Assembly: GCA_934256595.1 (NCBI GenBank) | Contig: CAKQOW010000038.1 | Span: forward strand, 1-23,668 | Length of the DNA: 23,668 bases | Direction: 5' to 3' | From: an uncultured Clostridia bacterium | GTDB lineage: Bacteria; Bacillota; Clostridia; Peptostreptococcales; Anaerovoracaceae | Part shown: one piece after another, positions 1 to 7,229 of the stretch | Position numbering within the stretch: the first letter of the stretch is position 1 | Layout of the letters: each line of letters opens with the position of its first letter | The notes under the pieces: generated by a model | Database searches by the model: none | Seen by the model: the letters and a program-made list of their open reading frames with translations, nothing else | What the model was told of the DNA's origin: nothing | Program-made: the position numbers and the translations under genes

Positions 1-54
1 CAGGAAGAAAAAGAAGCAGACTGTATGGACTGCAGCTGCTCCTGTATGAAATAA
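1..54 (+). CDS. 3' end of an unidentified gene with a Cys-rich C-terminus (partial)
   Basis: Frame 1 from the window edge reads QEEKEADCMDCSCSCMK and stops at TAA 52-54. Only 17 residues are visible, so the product cannot be named. Four cysteines in the last nine residues (C-x2-C-x-C-x-C spacing) could bind metal, but this is only suggestive. A hairpin with flanking A and T runs begins 11 bases after the stop, which supports this being a true gene end. Confidence 0.45.
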   Translation, partial: QEEKEADCMDCSCSCMK

Positions 55-65
55 ACTTAAAAAAC

Positions 66-91
66 GGTATGGGGTCAATATCTCCCATACC
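66..91. terminator. Bidirectional rho-independent terminator
   Basis: Arms GGTATGGG (66-73) and CCCATACC (84-91) form a perfect 8-bp stem with a 10-base loop. A T-rich run follows on the plus strand (92-98), and an A run precedes it (59-64), which is a T run on the minus strand. It can end the plus-strand gene stopping at 54 and minus-strand transcripts leaving the atp operon. Confidence 0.7.
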
Positions 92-96
92 TTATT

Positions 97-168
97 TTAA
101 ATCTGCTTCTCTATAACTCTGACTACATTCCCGTATGCCAGCATCTCTGCCGCGCCCTGCGCGCAGCT
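97..168 (-). pseudogene. Possible remnant of a UPF0145/YbjQ-type gene (C-terminal end)
   Basis: On the minus strand one frame reads SCAQ followed by GAAEMLAYGNVVRVIEKQI and stops at TAA 97-99, next to the terminator at 66-91. From memory, UPF0145/YbjQ heavy-metal-binding-domain proteins end in a similar 'AEvLAYGtaV' pattern, so this looks like the last ~23 residues of such a protein. An in-frame TGA lies directly upstream (169-171), and no recognisable family sequence precedes it before atpC. A different frame has a good ribosome binding site (GAGGAGG, 181-187) and an ATG at 172 giving a 26-residue ORF (92-172), MKLRAGRGRDAGIRECSQSY followed by READLK, which does not resemble a known protein. 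The family assignment is a recollection, not a search result. Confidence 0.35.
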
Positions 169-199
169 TCATCTGAAATTCCTCCTCTGATTAATACAA

Positions 200-224
200 G
201 CGGGGCATATCAGATACACCCCGC
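200..224 (-). terminator. Hairpin directly after atpC
   Basis: GCGGGG (200-205) pairs with CCCCGC (219-224) around a 13-base loop, starting 7 bases after the atpC stop codon. The following minus-strand sequence has only a weak T-rich tail (CTTGTATTAA). It may be a weak terminator or an mRNA 3'-stabilising hairpin; the stronger terminator at 66-91 lies further downstream. Confidence 0.5.
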
Positions 225-231
225 ATGTCAT

Positions 232-666
232 TTATCTTCTGCGTTTGCCGCCTCCGGCAACTTTCATTCTGTTTATTTCCTTGGCAAGCTCTATTCTGGC
301 CTTTTCGATATTGGCAGGGTCCTCATATTCGGCTCTGTGCTTTATCCAGTCCTCAACAGTAGCTTTCTTGCTCAGAACTCTCTCCATATCAATATCCTCA
401 GACCATTCGGCCGCATCTGTAAAAATAACAATACTCTCCTTGACATCTATAAAGCCTCCCGATACGGCAGCCACTTTAAATTCGTCATAGGTCTTACCCT
501 TTTCCTGAATCCAAAGCTCGCCCACATCCAAAAGCTTGGTTGCCCATGAGTGATTTGCCATAAATCCCTCATCGCCTGTCAGAGTTGTTACGATTACAAG
601 CTCGACCTCTCCGCTGTAAAACAGCTTTGACGGTGTTATCACCTCAAGTTTAACGCTGTTAACCAT
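232..666 (-). CDS. atpC: F-type ATP synthase epsilon subunit
   Basis: The 144-residue product is the epsilon subunit, part of the central stalk of F1, which couples rotor movement to catalysis and can inhibit ATP hydrolysis. The N-terminal ~85 residues match the epsilon beta-sandwich (LEVITPSKLFYSGEVELV, then GDEGFMANH and the VSGGFIDVKE turn). The C-terminal ~55 residues form the charged two-helix region (A-x-IEKARIELAKEINRMK) and end in the basic tail KRRR. The ATG overlaps the 3' end of atpD by 8 bases and has only a weak Shine-Dalgarno, so translation is probably coupled to atpD. It is the last gene of the atp operon. Confidence 0.95.
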   Translation of the reverse strand: MVNSVKLEVITPSKLFYSGEVELVIVTTLTGDEGFMANHSWATKLLDVGELWIQEKGKTYDEFKVAAVSGGFIDVKESIVIFTDAAEWSEDIDMERVLSKKATVEDWIKHRAEYEDPANIEKARIELAKEINRMKVAGGGKRRR

Positions 667-2050
667 GACTCTTTTCGTACCTTTCTACAACTTCATCAAT
701 GCCGCCTGCCATCAGGAACAGCTGCTCAGGTATCTCATCATGCTTGCCGTCGAGAATTTCTCTAAAGCCTCTGATGGTCTCTTTAAGCGGTATATATTTG
801 CCCGGAGTTCCCGTAAACTGCTCGGCAACACTGAAAGGCTGAGATAAAAATCTCTGGATTTTTCTTGCCCTGTTTACTACAAGCTTATCTTCCTCGGATA
901 ATTCGTCCATACCCAGAATTGCTATTATATCCTGCAGATCCTTGTATCTCTGCAGCACCTCCTGAACGCCTCTTGCCGTATTGTAATGCTCTTCGCCCAA
1001 AATCAGCGGATCCATTATTCTTGAAGTGGAATCCAGCGGGTCAACGGCAGGGTATATGCCCAGCGCCGTAATGGCTCTTGAAAGTACGGTAGTAGCGTCA
1101 AGATGCGCAAAGGTTGTGGCAGGAGCAGGGTCTGTAAGGTCATCGGCAGGCACATATACTGCCTGAACCGATGTAATCGATCCCTTTTTGGTTGATGTAA
1201 TTCTCTCCTGCAGAGCACCCATCTCTGTCGCCAGTGTCGGCTGGTAACCTACCGCCGACGGAACTCTGCCTAAAAGCGCCGATACTTCCGAACCTGCCTG
1301 TGTAAATCTGAATATGTTATCTATAAAGAGGAGTACGTCCTGGCCCTCGATATCTCTGAAATATTCCGCCATGGTAAGACCCGTAAGCGCAACTCTCATT
1401 CTTGCTCCCGGCGGCTCGTTCATCTGACCGAAAACCATTGCTGTTTTTTCTATTACTCCCGACTCTATCATTTCATAATAGAGGTCGTTGCCCTCTCTTG
1501 TTCTCTCGCCTACGCCGGCAAATACCGAAATACCGCCGTGCTCCTTGGCTATATTGTGAATAAGCTCCTGTATAAGTACGGTCTTACCTACTCCCGCACC
1601 TCCGAACAGTCCAACCTTACCGCCCTTGGTATATGGTGCAATAAGGTCGATTACCTTGATGCCTGTTTCAAATATCTGTGCAGATGTATCCTGTTCCTCA
1701 AAGCTTGGCGCAGGTTTGTGTATGGAGCTTCTGGTTTCTGTAACAACCGGCTCCCTGCCATCTATGGTCTCACCTATTACATTAAACAGTCTGCCCAAAA
1801 CCTCAGGACCCACAGGCACACTGATAGGTCCGCCTGTATCCGATGCCTGCATACCTCTTCTGAGCCCGTCTGTAGAAGATAACGCAACGCATCTTACAAT
1901 ATCATCACCTATATGCTGCGCAACCTCCGCAACAATAGTTCTGTCCTCAAACTCAATATTAATCGCATTGAGCAGATCAGGCAGGTGCTCCGGCTCGAAT
2001 TTGATATCTATAACCGGCCCTATAATCTGATGTATTATTCCTTTGCTCAA
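659..2050 (-). CDS. atpD: F-type ATP synthase catalytic beta subunit
   Basis: The 463-residue beta subunit carries the catalytic nucleotide sites of the F1 hexamer. Visible motifs are the P-loop GGAGVGKT (150-157), GERTREGND with the catalytic Glu182, the Walker B strand VLLFIDNIFRF (239-249) and the DELSEED rotor-contact loop (382-388). Length is normal for the family. The start is a TTG at 2050, chosen because AGGAGG lies 9 bases upstream (2060-2065) and residues 2-12 match the usual N-terminus (SKGIIHQIIGP); there is no in-frame ATG nearby. It lies 16 bases downstream of atpG and overlaps atpC. Confidence 0.98.
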   Translation of the reverse strand: MSKGIIHQIIGPVIDIKFEPEHLPDLLNAINIEFEDRTIVAEVAQHIGDDIVRCVALSSTDGLRRGMQASDTGGPISVPVGPEVLGRLFNVIGETIDGREPVVTETRSSIHKPAPSFEEQDTSAQIFETGIKVIDLIAPYTKGGKVGLFGGAGVGKTVLIQELIHNIAKEHGGISVFAGVGERTREGNDLYYEMIESGVIEKTAMVFGQMNEPPGARMRVALTGLTMAEYFRDIEGQDVLLFIDNIFRFTQAGSEVSALLGRVPSAVGYQPTLATEMGALQERITSTKKGSITSVQAVYVPADDLTDPAPATTFAHLDATTVLSRAITALGIYPAVDPLDSTSRIMDPLILGEEHYNTARGVQEVLQRYKDLQDIIAILGMDELSEEDKLVVNRARKIQRFLSQPFSVAEQFTGTPGKYIPLKETIRGFREILDGKHDEIPEQLFLMAGGIDEVVERYEKSHG

Positions 2051-2059
2051 AATATGTTA

Positions 2060-2065
2060 CCTCCT
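2060..2065 (-). promoter_or_regulatory. Shine-Dalgarno that fixes the TTG start of atpD
   Basis: A perfect AGGAGG on the minus strand lies 9 bases before the TTG at 2050. With the conserved N-terminal residues that follow, it supports TTG initiation for the catalytic subunit. Confidence 0.8.
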
Positions 2066-2066
2066 G

Positions 2067-2930
2067 TTATTTCTGTGCCTCTGCGCCTGCAACAATCTCG
2101 ATTATCTCATCGGTAATCTCCGCCTGTCTTGCACGATTGTAGTACTGGGACAGACTGCCGAGCATATCAGAAGCATTATCTGTAGCGTTTTCCATAGCAA
2201 GTCTTCTTGCCGCATGCTCGCAGGTCGCAGACTCTACTACAGCCGCATATATCATCATTTCAACGTATTTAGGCACCAGATAGTTGAAAACCTCCTCAAC
2301 CGACGGCTCATATTCGACCTCCTGGTCATGTATCAGCACATCTGGGTCAGGCTGTATGTCAAAGGGAAGCAGGATAACGTTTTTGACCTCCTGCTCGATG
2401 GAATTTTTAAATCCGGTATAGATTAAAACTATTTCATCTATCTCTCCCCTGTCATACATATCTATGATAGGCTTTGACATCTCTCTGGTTTCAAGGAAAG
2501 ATATATCTTCGGGAGGCGCGAGATATTCCTTGTATATCTCATAGCCTCTTTTCTCAAAATACTCCTTGCCCTTGGTGCCTATAGCCACAATTACAGGCTT
2601 CTCCCAGTCCTCGTGGAAATCCTTTTCGGCCTCTTTAATTATATTATTGTTAAATCCGCCGCAAAGACCTCTGCAGCTTGTAACCACTATATAGCAGGTG
2701 GTTTTGATTTCCCTGTTGCCTGCCAGATATTCAGGAGGAACCTCACTGTTATTGTTGAATATTTCCTCAATGGTATGTGTAATGAAGTTAAAATATTCAG
2801 TGGTCTTTTCAAAGGTCGCCCTGGCCTTGCGCAGCTTCGCCGCAGACACCAGCTTCATGGCGTTTGTTATCTGCATTGTGCTCGACACGCTCTTGATACG
2901 CCTTTTGATGTCCTGCATATTTTCGCCCAT
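2067..2930 (-). CDS. atpG: F-type ATP synthase gamma subunit
   Basis: The 287-residue gamma subunit is the rotating central shaft of F1. The N-terminal helix (QDIKRRIKSVSSTMQITNAM, residues 6-25) and the C-terminal helix (ENATDNASDMLGSLSQYYNR, then ARQAEITDEIIEIVAGAEA) are the family signatures that form the antiparallel coiled coil. The middle holds the Rossmann-like domain with SCRGLCGGFNNNI. AGGAGG lies 8 bases before the ATG at 2930. Met5 (ATG) is a possible alternative start, but the ribosome binding site favours 2930. It sits between atpA and atpD in the operon. Confidence 0.97.
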   Translation of the reverse strand: MGENMQDIKRRIKSVSSTMQITNAMKLVSAAKLRKARATFEKTTEYFNFITHTIEEIFNNNSEVPPEYLAGNREIKTTCYIVVTSCRGLCGGFNNNIIKEAEKDFHEDWEKPVIVAIGTKGKEYFEKRGYEIYKEYLAPPEDISFLETREMSKPIIDMYDRGEIDEIVLIYTGFKNSIEQEVKNVILLPFDIQPDPDVLIHDQEVEYEPSVEEVFNYLVPKYVEMMIYAAVVESATCEHAARRLAMENATDNASDMLGSLSQYYNRARQAEITDEIIEIVAGAEAQK

Positions 2931-2955
2931 TAAACATTCCTCCTTTCACTGCCTG

Positions 2956-4467
2956 CTATTTGTCTGTAAACAGTTTTTTGAATTCTTCTATTGCATCTTT
3001 GAGGAATTCCTCTGTTTCCTCGTCAAGCCTGCCGCTGTCCTTAATTCTTCTCTGAACCTGAGGATAGTGAGTATCCATAAATTCAGTAAACTGTTTTTCA
3101 AATTCTTTTATTCTGTCGTGCGGAATATCCTCAAGATAATAGTTGATTGCAGCGTACAGAATCATTACCTGATTTTCAACCTCTACAGGTGAATACTGAC
3201 CCTGCTTCAGCACCTCCATAAGAACTGCGCCGTGATCAAGTCTTGCCTTTGTTTCCTTATCTACATCTGAGCCAAACTGTGCAAAGCTTGCAAGCTCTGT
3301 GTACTGGGCTAGCTCAAGCTTGATTTTGCTTGCAACCTGCTTCATCGCCTTTATCTGCGCATTACCGCCTACTCTGGATACCGAAATACCCGCATTTACC
3401 GCAGGTCTCTGTCCTGAGAAGAACAGCTCTGTTTCGAGGAATATCTGTCCGTCTGTAATTGAAATTACATTTGTAGGTATATATGCCGATACGTCGCCCG
3501 CCTGCGTCTCTATAATCGGAAGCGCAGTAATGGAACCGCCGCCCAGCTCATCTGAAAGCCTTGCGGCTCTCTCAAGAAGTCTTGAATGAAGATAGAATAC
3601 ATCTCCGGGATAAGCTTCTCTTCCCGGCGGTCTACGAAGCAGCAGGGACATTGCACGATATGCCACCGCGTGTTTTGATAAATCGTCATATATAATCAGG
3701 ACGTCTCTGCCCTGATACATAAAATGCTCTGCCATGGCGCAGCCTGCATATGGGGCTATATACTGCAGCGGCGCAACCTCACTGGCTGTTGCGGACACTA
3801 CAATAGTGTAGTCCATGGCGCCCTTGTCCTCAAGGTTCTGAACAAGCTGTGCAACCGTTGATTTCTTTTGTCCTATGGCAACGTATATACAGATTACATC
3901 TTTGCCTTTCTGATTGATTATTGTATCTATGGCGATAGCTGTTTTGCCTGTCTGTCTGTCGCCTATGATAAGCTCTCTCTGACCCTTGCCTATAGGTATC
4001 ATGGAGTCTATGGCCTTGATACCTGTCTGCAGCGGCTGGTTTACCGATTTTCTCTGCAGTACGCCGGGCGCAGGGTATTCAACAGGTCTGTGATCCTCCG
4101 CTTTGATTTCGCCCCTGCCGTCTATAGGCTGGCCCAGAGGGTTTACTACTCTGCCTATTAAATCCTCGCCTACGGGAACCTCTACTACAGTGCCTGTAGG
4201 TTTGACGATATCTCCTTCTTTGATACCTGTGTCGGGTCCCATAATTACGGCTCCGACATTATCCTCTTCAAGATTCAGAGCCATACCGTAGACCTCTCCC
4301 GGAAACTCCAGAAGCTCTCCCGACATACAGTTTTCGAGTCCGTATACTCTGGCTATACCGTCGCCCACCTGAATTACTGTTCCAAAATCAGAAACCTCAA
4401 GCGTATTTTTGTAGTTAAGTATCTGCTGTTTTATGACAGCGCTTATTTCTTCAGGACGTAAATTCAT
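2956..4467 (-). CDS. atpA: F-type ATP synthase alpha subunit
   Basis: The 503-residue alpha subunit alternates with beta in F1 and carries the non-catalytic nucleotide sites. The P-loop is GDRQTGKT (169-176), the Walker B region is DVLIIYDDLSKHA (255-267), and the conserved SVSRVGGNAQ places the arginine finger at Arg365. The N-terminus (LRPEEISAVIKQQI) is the delta-binding helix. Length is standard. AGGAGGGAGG precedes the ATG at 4467 closely. It follows atpH after 16 bases and precedes atpG after 25. Confidence 0.98.
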   Translation of the reverse strand: MNLRPEEISAVIKQQILNYKNTLEVSDFGTVIQVGDGIARVYGLENCMSGELLEFPGEVYGMALNLEEDNVGAVIMGPDTGIKEGDIVKPTGTVVEVPVGEDLIGRVVNPLGQPIDGRGEIKAEDHRPVEYPAPGVLQRKSVNQPLQTGIKAIDSMIPIGKGQRELIIGDRQTGKTAIAIDTIINQKGKDVICIYVAIGQKKSTVAQLVQNLEDKGAMDYTIVVSATASEVAPLQYIAPYAGCAMAEHFMYQGRDVLIIYDDLSKHAVAYRAMSLLLRRPPGREAYPGDVFYLHSRLLERAARLSDELGGGSITALPIIETQAGDVSAYIPTNVISITDGQIFLETELFFSGQRPAVNAGISVSRVGGNAQIKAMKQVASKIKLELAQYTELASFAQFGSDVDKETKARLDHGAVLMEVLKQGQYSPVEVENQVMILYAAINYYLEDIPHDRIKEFEKQFTEFMDTHYPQVQRRIKDSGRLDEETEEFLKDAIEEFKKLFTDK

Positions 4468-4483
4468 ATTTTACCTCCCTCCT

Positions 4484-5020
4484 TTATACTCTGATTTCCG
4501 AAGCTATTTTGTTTAGCCTGTTTCTGATACTTGCATCAATTATTTTGCCGTTTACAAGTATCTTAACCCCGCCTATGAGGGATTTGTCCGTCTGATTTTC
4601 GAGGATCACATTGCCGCCCATAAGCTTTCCTGTCTGTTTTTCAAATTCAGCAAGCCTGTCTTCGTCAAGCGGCTCAACCGAATATATTATTCCCTTGAGA
4701 ATGCCCTCTCTGCTGTCATAGAGCCTGCCGTACTCCCTGATAATTCTCTCAAAATGAGTAAATCTGCCCTTATCTATAAGGATGCACAGGAAATTTACAA
4801 GCTCCGGCATCAGTCTTCCGGAAAAAACGTTGCACAAAACAGTCTTTTTTTCCTCTGCCGCAACGGCAGGACTTCTAAGTACCGCCTCAAATTCCGGCTC
4901 CGCCTTTAAAATTCCGACAACTGCAAGGCCCTCTTCAAGTATCTGTTTTTCTTTGTTTATCTCGACTGCTGCCTGATACAGCGCCGTACCGTAAGTCAGA
5001 TCCACTGTTAATTCTGCCAT
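4484..5020 (-). CDS. atpH: F-type ATP synthase delta subunit
   Basis: The 178-residue delta subunit (OSCP equivalent) joins the peripheral stalk to the top of F1. It has the helical N-terminal domain (YGTALYQAAVEINKEKQILEE) and the C-terminal hallmark LIGGVKILVNGKIIDASIRNRL. The gene overlaps the 3' end of atpF by 13 bases, so translation is probably coupled. The Shine-Dalgarno before the ATG at 5020 is only moderate (GGCAGGGA). Confidence 0.95.
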   Translation of the reverse strand: MAELTVDLTYGTALYQAAVEINKEKQILEEGLAVVGILKAEPEFEAVLRSPAVAAEEKKTVLCNVFSGRLMPELVNFLCILIDKGRFTHFERIIREYGRLYDSREGILKGIIYSVEPLDEDRLAEFEKQTGKLMGGNVILENQTDKSLIGGVKILVNGKIIDASIRNRLNKIASEIRV

Positions 5021-5514
5021 TGTGATGTCCCTGCCTTTTCAAGTACTCTGTCTATTATCTCCTCCTGACCCTCCGCTGCAATCTCTCTTTCGAGAATCTG
5101 CTCTGCCGCAAGCACAGCAAGCTGTCCGATCTGCGCTCTGACCTCTCTGAGCGCCTTTTCTTTTTCTCTTACGACCTCTTTTTCGGCTTTGAGCTTGATT
5201 CTTGCAGCCTCCGCCTTAGCTTCCTCGACAATCATATTGGCCTGATCGTCTGCCTTTAGTCTGGCATTTTTGATGATTTCTCTGCTTTCGGCCTCTGCTC
5301 TTGCAAGCTTCTTGGTATAGGCCTCATATTTCTCATCAGCCTTACGGTTGGTGGCATCAGCATTGGTAAAAGCATCTTCTATTGTCTGCTTCCTCTTTTC
5401 GAGTATACCCAGAAACGGTTTGTACAGGAACTTGCCTAAAATCAGTACAAGGATCAGAAAGTTTGCGACAGCAAATATAAGGTCTTTAAGGTTTATGCCT
5501 AATGCGTCTAACAT
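5008..5514 (-). CDS. atpF: F-type ATP synthase b subunit
   Basis: The 168-residue b subunit is the peripheral stalk that holds F1 against rotation. It has one N-terminal membrane helix (about residues 10-32, LKDLIFAVANFLILVLILGK) followed by the typical LYKPFLGILEKRKQTIEDAF junction. A long charged, Ala-rich helix (40-155) suits the right-handed coiled coil of b2. A strong AAGGAGG precedes the ATG at 5514. It follows atpE after 27 bases. Only one b gene is present, so the stalk is probably a homodimer. Confidence 0.96.
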   Translation of the reverse strand: MLDALGINLKDLIFAVANFLILVLILGKFLYKPFLGILEKRKQTIEDAFTNADATNRKADEKYEAYTKKLARAEAESREIIKNARLKADDQANMIVEEAKAEAARIKLKAEKEVVREKEKALREVRAQIGQLAVLAAEQILEREIAAEGQEEIIDRVLEKAGTSQWQN

Positions 5515-5541
5515 TAAAACCCCTCCTTGCTTTACTTTTTG

Positions 5542-5763
5542 TTACATCTTGCCTATAAGTATGAATGCTATTACAAGACCGTAAATAGTAAGTGATTCCA
5601 TAAATGCAAACGCAAGAATCATATTGGTACGAAGTGTACTCATCATTTCCGGCTGACGCGCCATTCCCTCAAGTGCTTTACCTGCTGCTATACCCTGACC
5701 GATTCCGGGGCCTATGGCAGCTAAACCGATAGCAAGTGCTGCTGCAACTGCGATTAATTCCAT
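5542..5763 (-). CDS. atpE: F-type ATP synthase c subunit (possible Na+-binding type)
   Basis: The 73-residue c subunit forms the membrane rotor ring. Two hydrophobic hairpin helices (4-27 and 46-71) flank the polar loop KALEGMARQPE (29-39), which contains the invariant Arg-Gln-Pro. The ion-binding carboxylate is Glu56 in helix 2, in FMESLTIYGLV. Gln23 (GIGQG) and Ser57 occupy the positions of Gln32 and Ser66, which with Glu65 bind Na+ in the Ilyobacter tartaricus ring. Thr67 of that ring is replaced by Leu58, with a Thr next to it. Coupling ion is therefore uncertain: Na+ is possible but not proven. AAAGGAGA precedes the ATG at 5763. Confidence 0.96.
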   Translation of the reverse strand: MELIAVAAALAIGLAAIGPGIGQGIAAGKALEGMARQPEMMSTLRTNMILAFAFMESLTIYGLVIAFILIGKM

Positions 5764-5849
5764 TGTATTTCTCCTTTCGATATATGTGCTTTATTAAAAA
5801 GCGTATTAAAAATCATTTTTATATATATAAACAAATCAATTGTTCATAT
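5764..5849 (-). promoter_or_regulatory. AT-rich atpB-atpE intergenic leader
   Basis: This 86-base spacer is the longest inside the operon and is strongly A/T-rich upstream of the atpE ribosome binding site, including a small AAAAAT-g-ATTTTT inverted repeat. In E. coli an A/U-rich atpE leader enhances translation to supply the many c copies needed per enzyme. A similar role here is inferred from position and composition only. Confidence 0.35.
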
Positions 5850-6527
5850 CTAATCCACCACAGGAAGCTGCTCCTCGTGCTCTGCCGCCTCGCTGATATA
5901 TATAGCGGCAAGCAGCGAGAATACGAGCGCCTGTATAAGTCCCATCAGTACCGACAGCGCCTGCATTATAATCGGAAGTCCCAGAGGCAGTATGTCAAAG
6001 AATGATTTGATTACAGCCTCTTCACCGTATATATTGCCGTAAAGTCGGAAAGTAAGGGATATAGGCCTTACAAACTCCTCTATAACCATAAGCGGGAATA
6101 TAAAGGCCACCGGCTTGAAAAGATGTTTGTAAAACCTGATGCCTCTGTGCTCCGCAAGCCCTATAATCTGGACTGCGAAGAACACGATTATTGCCATACC
6201 GGCAGGGAAATTGACATTGCTTGTCGGCGCCTGAAATCCCGGCGCCTCTCCCGCCAGAGGGATAAGTCCCGAATAATTGCAGAACAGAATGTATATGAAC
6301 AGCGTGGCTATAAGGGGGAAGTATTTGTCACAGGCGTATTTGCCCATTATTCCCTCGAAGAAGCCGTGAAGCTTCTCGATGCCAAGCTCTATCATATTCT
6401 GAAACCCTGACGGTATCATTTCTATCCTGCGGCTCGCTATTATTGCAAGAACACAGATTATGACCGTAATAACCGTACTGGTTATCATCGCATCTGATAT
6501 TCCTATTGCATTCAGTTTTTCTATCAT
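5850..6527 (-). CDS. atpB: F-type ATP synthase a subunit
   Basis: The 225-residue a subunit forms the ion half-channels next to the c ring. The signature is RPISLTFRLYGNIYGEE (154-170); Arg161 is the essential arginine that faces the c-subunit carboxylate. Hydrophobic segments include 15-31, 70-90, 110-125, 138-153 and 172-212, with the last ones forming the long tilted hairpin typical of a subunits. GGGAGGAG lies just before the ATG at 6527 and overlaps the end of the upstream atpI-like gene, so the two are translationally linked. Confidence 0.96.
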   Translation of the reverse strand: MIEKLNAIGISDAMITSTVITVIICVLAIIASRRIEMIPSGFQNMIELGIEKLHGFFEGIMGKYACDKYFPLIATLFIYILFCNYSGLIPLAGEAPGFQAPTSNVNFPAGMAIIVFFAVQIIGLAEHRGIRFYKHLFKPVAFIFPLMVIEEFVRPISLTFRLYGNIYGEEAVIKSFFDILPLGLPIIMQALSVLMGLIQALVFSLLAAIYISEAAEHEEQLPVVD

Positions 6528-6534
6528 ATTGTCA

Positions 6535-6843
6535 TCACTCCTCCCGGACGTGTGCCGTTATTTTTTTCATCGGGGCAAGCTTGCCTGCAAGGGAAAGCCC
6601 TACGGCAGCTCCAAGCAGCGCTGTTGCAAAGTCAAAAGGCAGATGTTTTCTTACTATAAACACTACCGCAAGCACTGCCACATTGACAACGTTGCTGATT
6701 ATCATTTTAGTATATACAGATGACGGTTTGATGCCCCTGTCCTCCGGTGCGCTTAAAGTCCTGTGCCACAGTGCAAAATATTTGATTACTCCCGCTGCTC
6801 CGCCAAATGCAAGACCTGCCAGCGCTCCCCATACATAGTCCAA
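6535..6843 (-). CDS. atpI: AtpI-like ATP synthase assembly/accessory protein
   Basis: This small membrane protein is in the position of atpI, directly before atpB. AtpI-type proteins assist c-ring assembly and may carry Mg2+. I place the start at TTG 6843 (102 residues, beginning MDYVWGALAGLAFGGAAG) because AGGAGA (6850-6855) lies 6 bases upstream. A GTG at 6903 would add 20 residues but has no convincing ribosome binding site. Hydrophobic segments are about 3-24, 48-65 and 70-92. The sequence is poorly conserved, so the name rests partly on position. Confidence 0.7.
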   Translation of the reverse strand: MDYVWGALAGLAFGGAAGVIKYFALWHRTLSAPEDRGIKPSSVYTKMIISNVVNVAVLAVVFIVRKHLPFDFATALLGAAVGLSLAGKLAPMKKITAHVREE

Positions 6844-6849
6844 AATGCT

Positions 6850-6855
6850 TCTCCT
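6850..6855 (-). promoter_or_regulatory. Shine-Dalgarno supporting the TTG start of atpI
   Basis: AGGAGA on the minus strand lies 6 bases before TTG 6841-6843. It is the only good ribosome binding site in the leader and so decides between the TTG start and the upstream GTG at 6901-6903. Confidence 0.65.
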
Positions 6856-6979
6856 AAAAAAATATTGATATTGAATAAGCTTAGGGAAACTTAACAATAT
6901 CACCTTATTTAAATCATATATTCTGATAACGGTTATTCTCTTTTATCTATTATGTTATTCCCCTTAGATGCTGTCTTTA

Positions 6980-7008
6980 ATTATACTCTTATGCCGAAAA
7001 AAAGTAAA
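6980..7008 (-). promoter_or_regulatory. Promoter of the ATP synthase operon
   Basis: On the minus strand a TTTACT -35 (7003-7008) and a perfect TATAAT -10 (6980-6985) are separated by 17 bases. The expected transcript starts near 6973, giving a leader of about 130 bases before the atpI TTG. This is a sigma-A-type promoter predicted from sequence only. Confidence 0.65.
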
Positions 7009-7166
7009 GTATCCGCACTATTTTTATCTTTACAAAAAAGCGCAAATGTCGCAAAATAATGATTAAGTCCTCTTTTTTCGGTGCTGTTTTGCACCCCGAT
7101 TTTAACTTGTTTGCTGCAGACAGTATTCCATCTGTACTTTACTGTGTGTTTGTTTTGTGAAAATTC

Positions 7167-7195
7167 TTGTAATTATCGATGCTCTGCCTTACAAT
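7167..7195 (+). promoter_or_regulatory. Promoter of the ABC transporter operon
   Basis: TTGTAA (7167-7172) and TACAAT (7190-7195) are spaced by 17 bases, a good sigma-A pattern. A second TATAAT overlaps just downstream (7198-7203) but lacks a matching -35. The leader to the ATG at 7230 would be only about 30 bases, with AGAGGTG as ribosome binding site. Confidence 0.55.
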
Positions 7196-7229
7196 ATATA
7201 ATATATGAAAAAACAGCCAGAGGTGCATT

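Larger units (their letters stand above)
6904..7229. other. Divergent intergenic region between the atp operon and the ABC transporter
   Basis: This 326-base A/T-rich region holds the atp promoter (6980-7008) and the ABC promoter (7167-7195). Between them are a short hairpin GGTGC/GCACC (7080-7084 with 7091-7095) without a convincing T run in either direction, and an imperfect inverted repeat around 7123-7138 (ACAG/CTGT). I see no ORF, tRNA or recognisable riboswitch. Confidence 0.6.

Noticed and set aside
6844..6903. Longer atpI product from GTG 6903
   Set aside because: There is no convincing Shine-Dalgarno for the GTG, whereas AGGAGA sits 6 bases before TTG 6843 and the shorter protein begins with a normal membrane helix.
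7080..7095. Hairpin GGTGC/GCACC as a terminator
   Set aside because: It has only 5 bp, with no proper T run on either strand and no gene ending nearby.
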